Below the pieces are notes generated by a model. The model was given only the letters and a program-made list of their open reading frames with translations, had not been told where the DNA came from and searched no databases. Made by a program: the position numbers and the translations under genes. A DNA stretch of 64,000 bases from Cyanobacteria bacterium REEB67 (GTDB taxonomy: Bacteria > Cyanobacteriota > Vampirovibrionia > Obscuribacterales > Obscuribacteraceae). Below, piece by piece: positions 63,829 through 64,000 of this stretch. The DNA lies in assembly GCA_018971775.1 (NCBI GenBank), contig JAGXAB010000001.1, forward strand, positions 124,001-188,000, written 5' to 3'. The stretch's first letter is position 1; each line of letters starts with the position of its first letter.

Positions 63829-64000
63829 TTGGACGAGTCCAAAACCGACCGCGAATCTAACAGGCCCGATCTGGACGTCATCGGCCACGGACTCGACCAC
63901 CTGGTCGAGGGCGGTATCTATAGCGTCCTGGCCAATCAATACGGCAAGGGCGACTTTGTCCTGGCCAAAGTCGTTCATCTCAATCCCGGTGTCGTGCATG
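63829..64000 (+). CDS. Start of an unidentified protein (cut by window edge)
   Basis: An open frame of 57 codons runs to the window end from TTG 63829, which has AAAGGG six bases upstream. The peptide starts MDESKTDRESNRPDL and continues with a beta-like stretch GGIYSVLANQYGKGDFVLAKVVHL. The leading ~15 residues are polar. Too short to name. The minus-strand frame over the same bases is probably a shadow. Confidence 0.6.
   Translation, partial: MDESKTDRESNRPDLDVIGHGLDHLVEGGIYSVLANQYGKGDFVLAKVVHLNPGVVH

Overview
The window is a dense bacterial chromosome segment with mostly short intergenic gaps, genes on both strands, moderate GC and many TTG/GTG starts. It carries no tRNA or rRNA gene that I can recognise, no phage or transposase, and no cas gene. 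The best inference for the host is a non-photosynthetic relative of cyanobacteria (Melainabacteria/Vampirovibrionia, perhaps Obscuribacterales). This rests on the yggS-sepF order, a zinc-finger AccD beside AccA, a CobT-family protein, many sensory and kinase proteins, and the absence of any photosynthesis gene. It is an inference from gene content, not a proof.

Layout. 1-5.5 kb: a partial membrane protein, pheT-pheS (minus), a Nudix hydrolase and a small Lys/Ala-rich protein. 5.5-10.5 kb: obg, a PC4-like protein, an M23 peptidase, then sepF and yggS. 10.4-18.6 kb: rsmE, accD-accA, a zinc-ribbon Ser/Thr kinase, a 690-bp gene-free stretch with a candidate structured RNA, then a micropeptide with an argH-like lyase and a sugar-nucleotide transferase. 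18.7-25.4 kb: HIT protein, GAF-GGDEF cyclase, groES-groEL, AidB-like acyl-CoA dehydrogenase. 25.7-33.3 kb: radical SAM/SPASM enzyme, an orphan AbiEi-like gene, repeat locus A with an NlpC/P60-like protein, ispF, a biotin carboxylase-BCCP fusion, 3-hydroxyacyl-CoA dehydrogenase and a glycosyltransferase.

33.4-41.3 kb is a cell-shape block (mreB-mreC-mreD-mrdA), followed by an unknown coiled-coil protein, an LRR protein and a Tyr-rich NlpC/P60-like protein. 41.3-50.4 kb: metG, coaBC, a YtxH-DUF948-YtxH trio, an rluB-type pseudouridine synthase, a RodZ-like protein, rimO and a TPR membrane protein. Repeat locus B follows, then a J-domain protein, nrdR, rplS, rbgA, rnhB, a second J-domain protein with an acyl-CoA dehydrogenase, a degenerate receiver-GGDEF protein, a CobT-family protein with a membrane protein, a 951-residue unknown protein, and a partial gene behind an elaborate inverted-repeat promoter region.

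Functional themes are envelope growth (MreBCD/PBP2, RodZ, SepF, M23 and two NlpC/P60-like proteins), translation and ribosome assembly (PheST, MetG, L19, RbgA, Obg, RsmE, RimO, RluB), acyl-CoA metabolism (AccA/AccD, BC-BCCP, two acyl-CoA dehydrogenases, HBD) and signalling (kinase, two GGDEF proteins).

The least explained structure is a palindromic repeat family of 28-bp TGGCAGAA-N12-TTCTGCCA units set at a 46-bp period. It occurs at two loci 23 kb apart (27760-27989 and 50399-50610) and intrudes into the ends of neighbouring reading frames. It looks like a CRISPR array at first sight but is not one.
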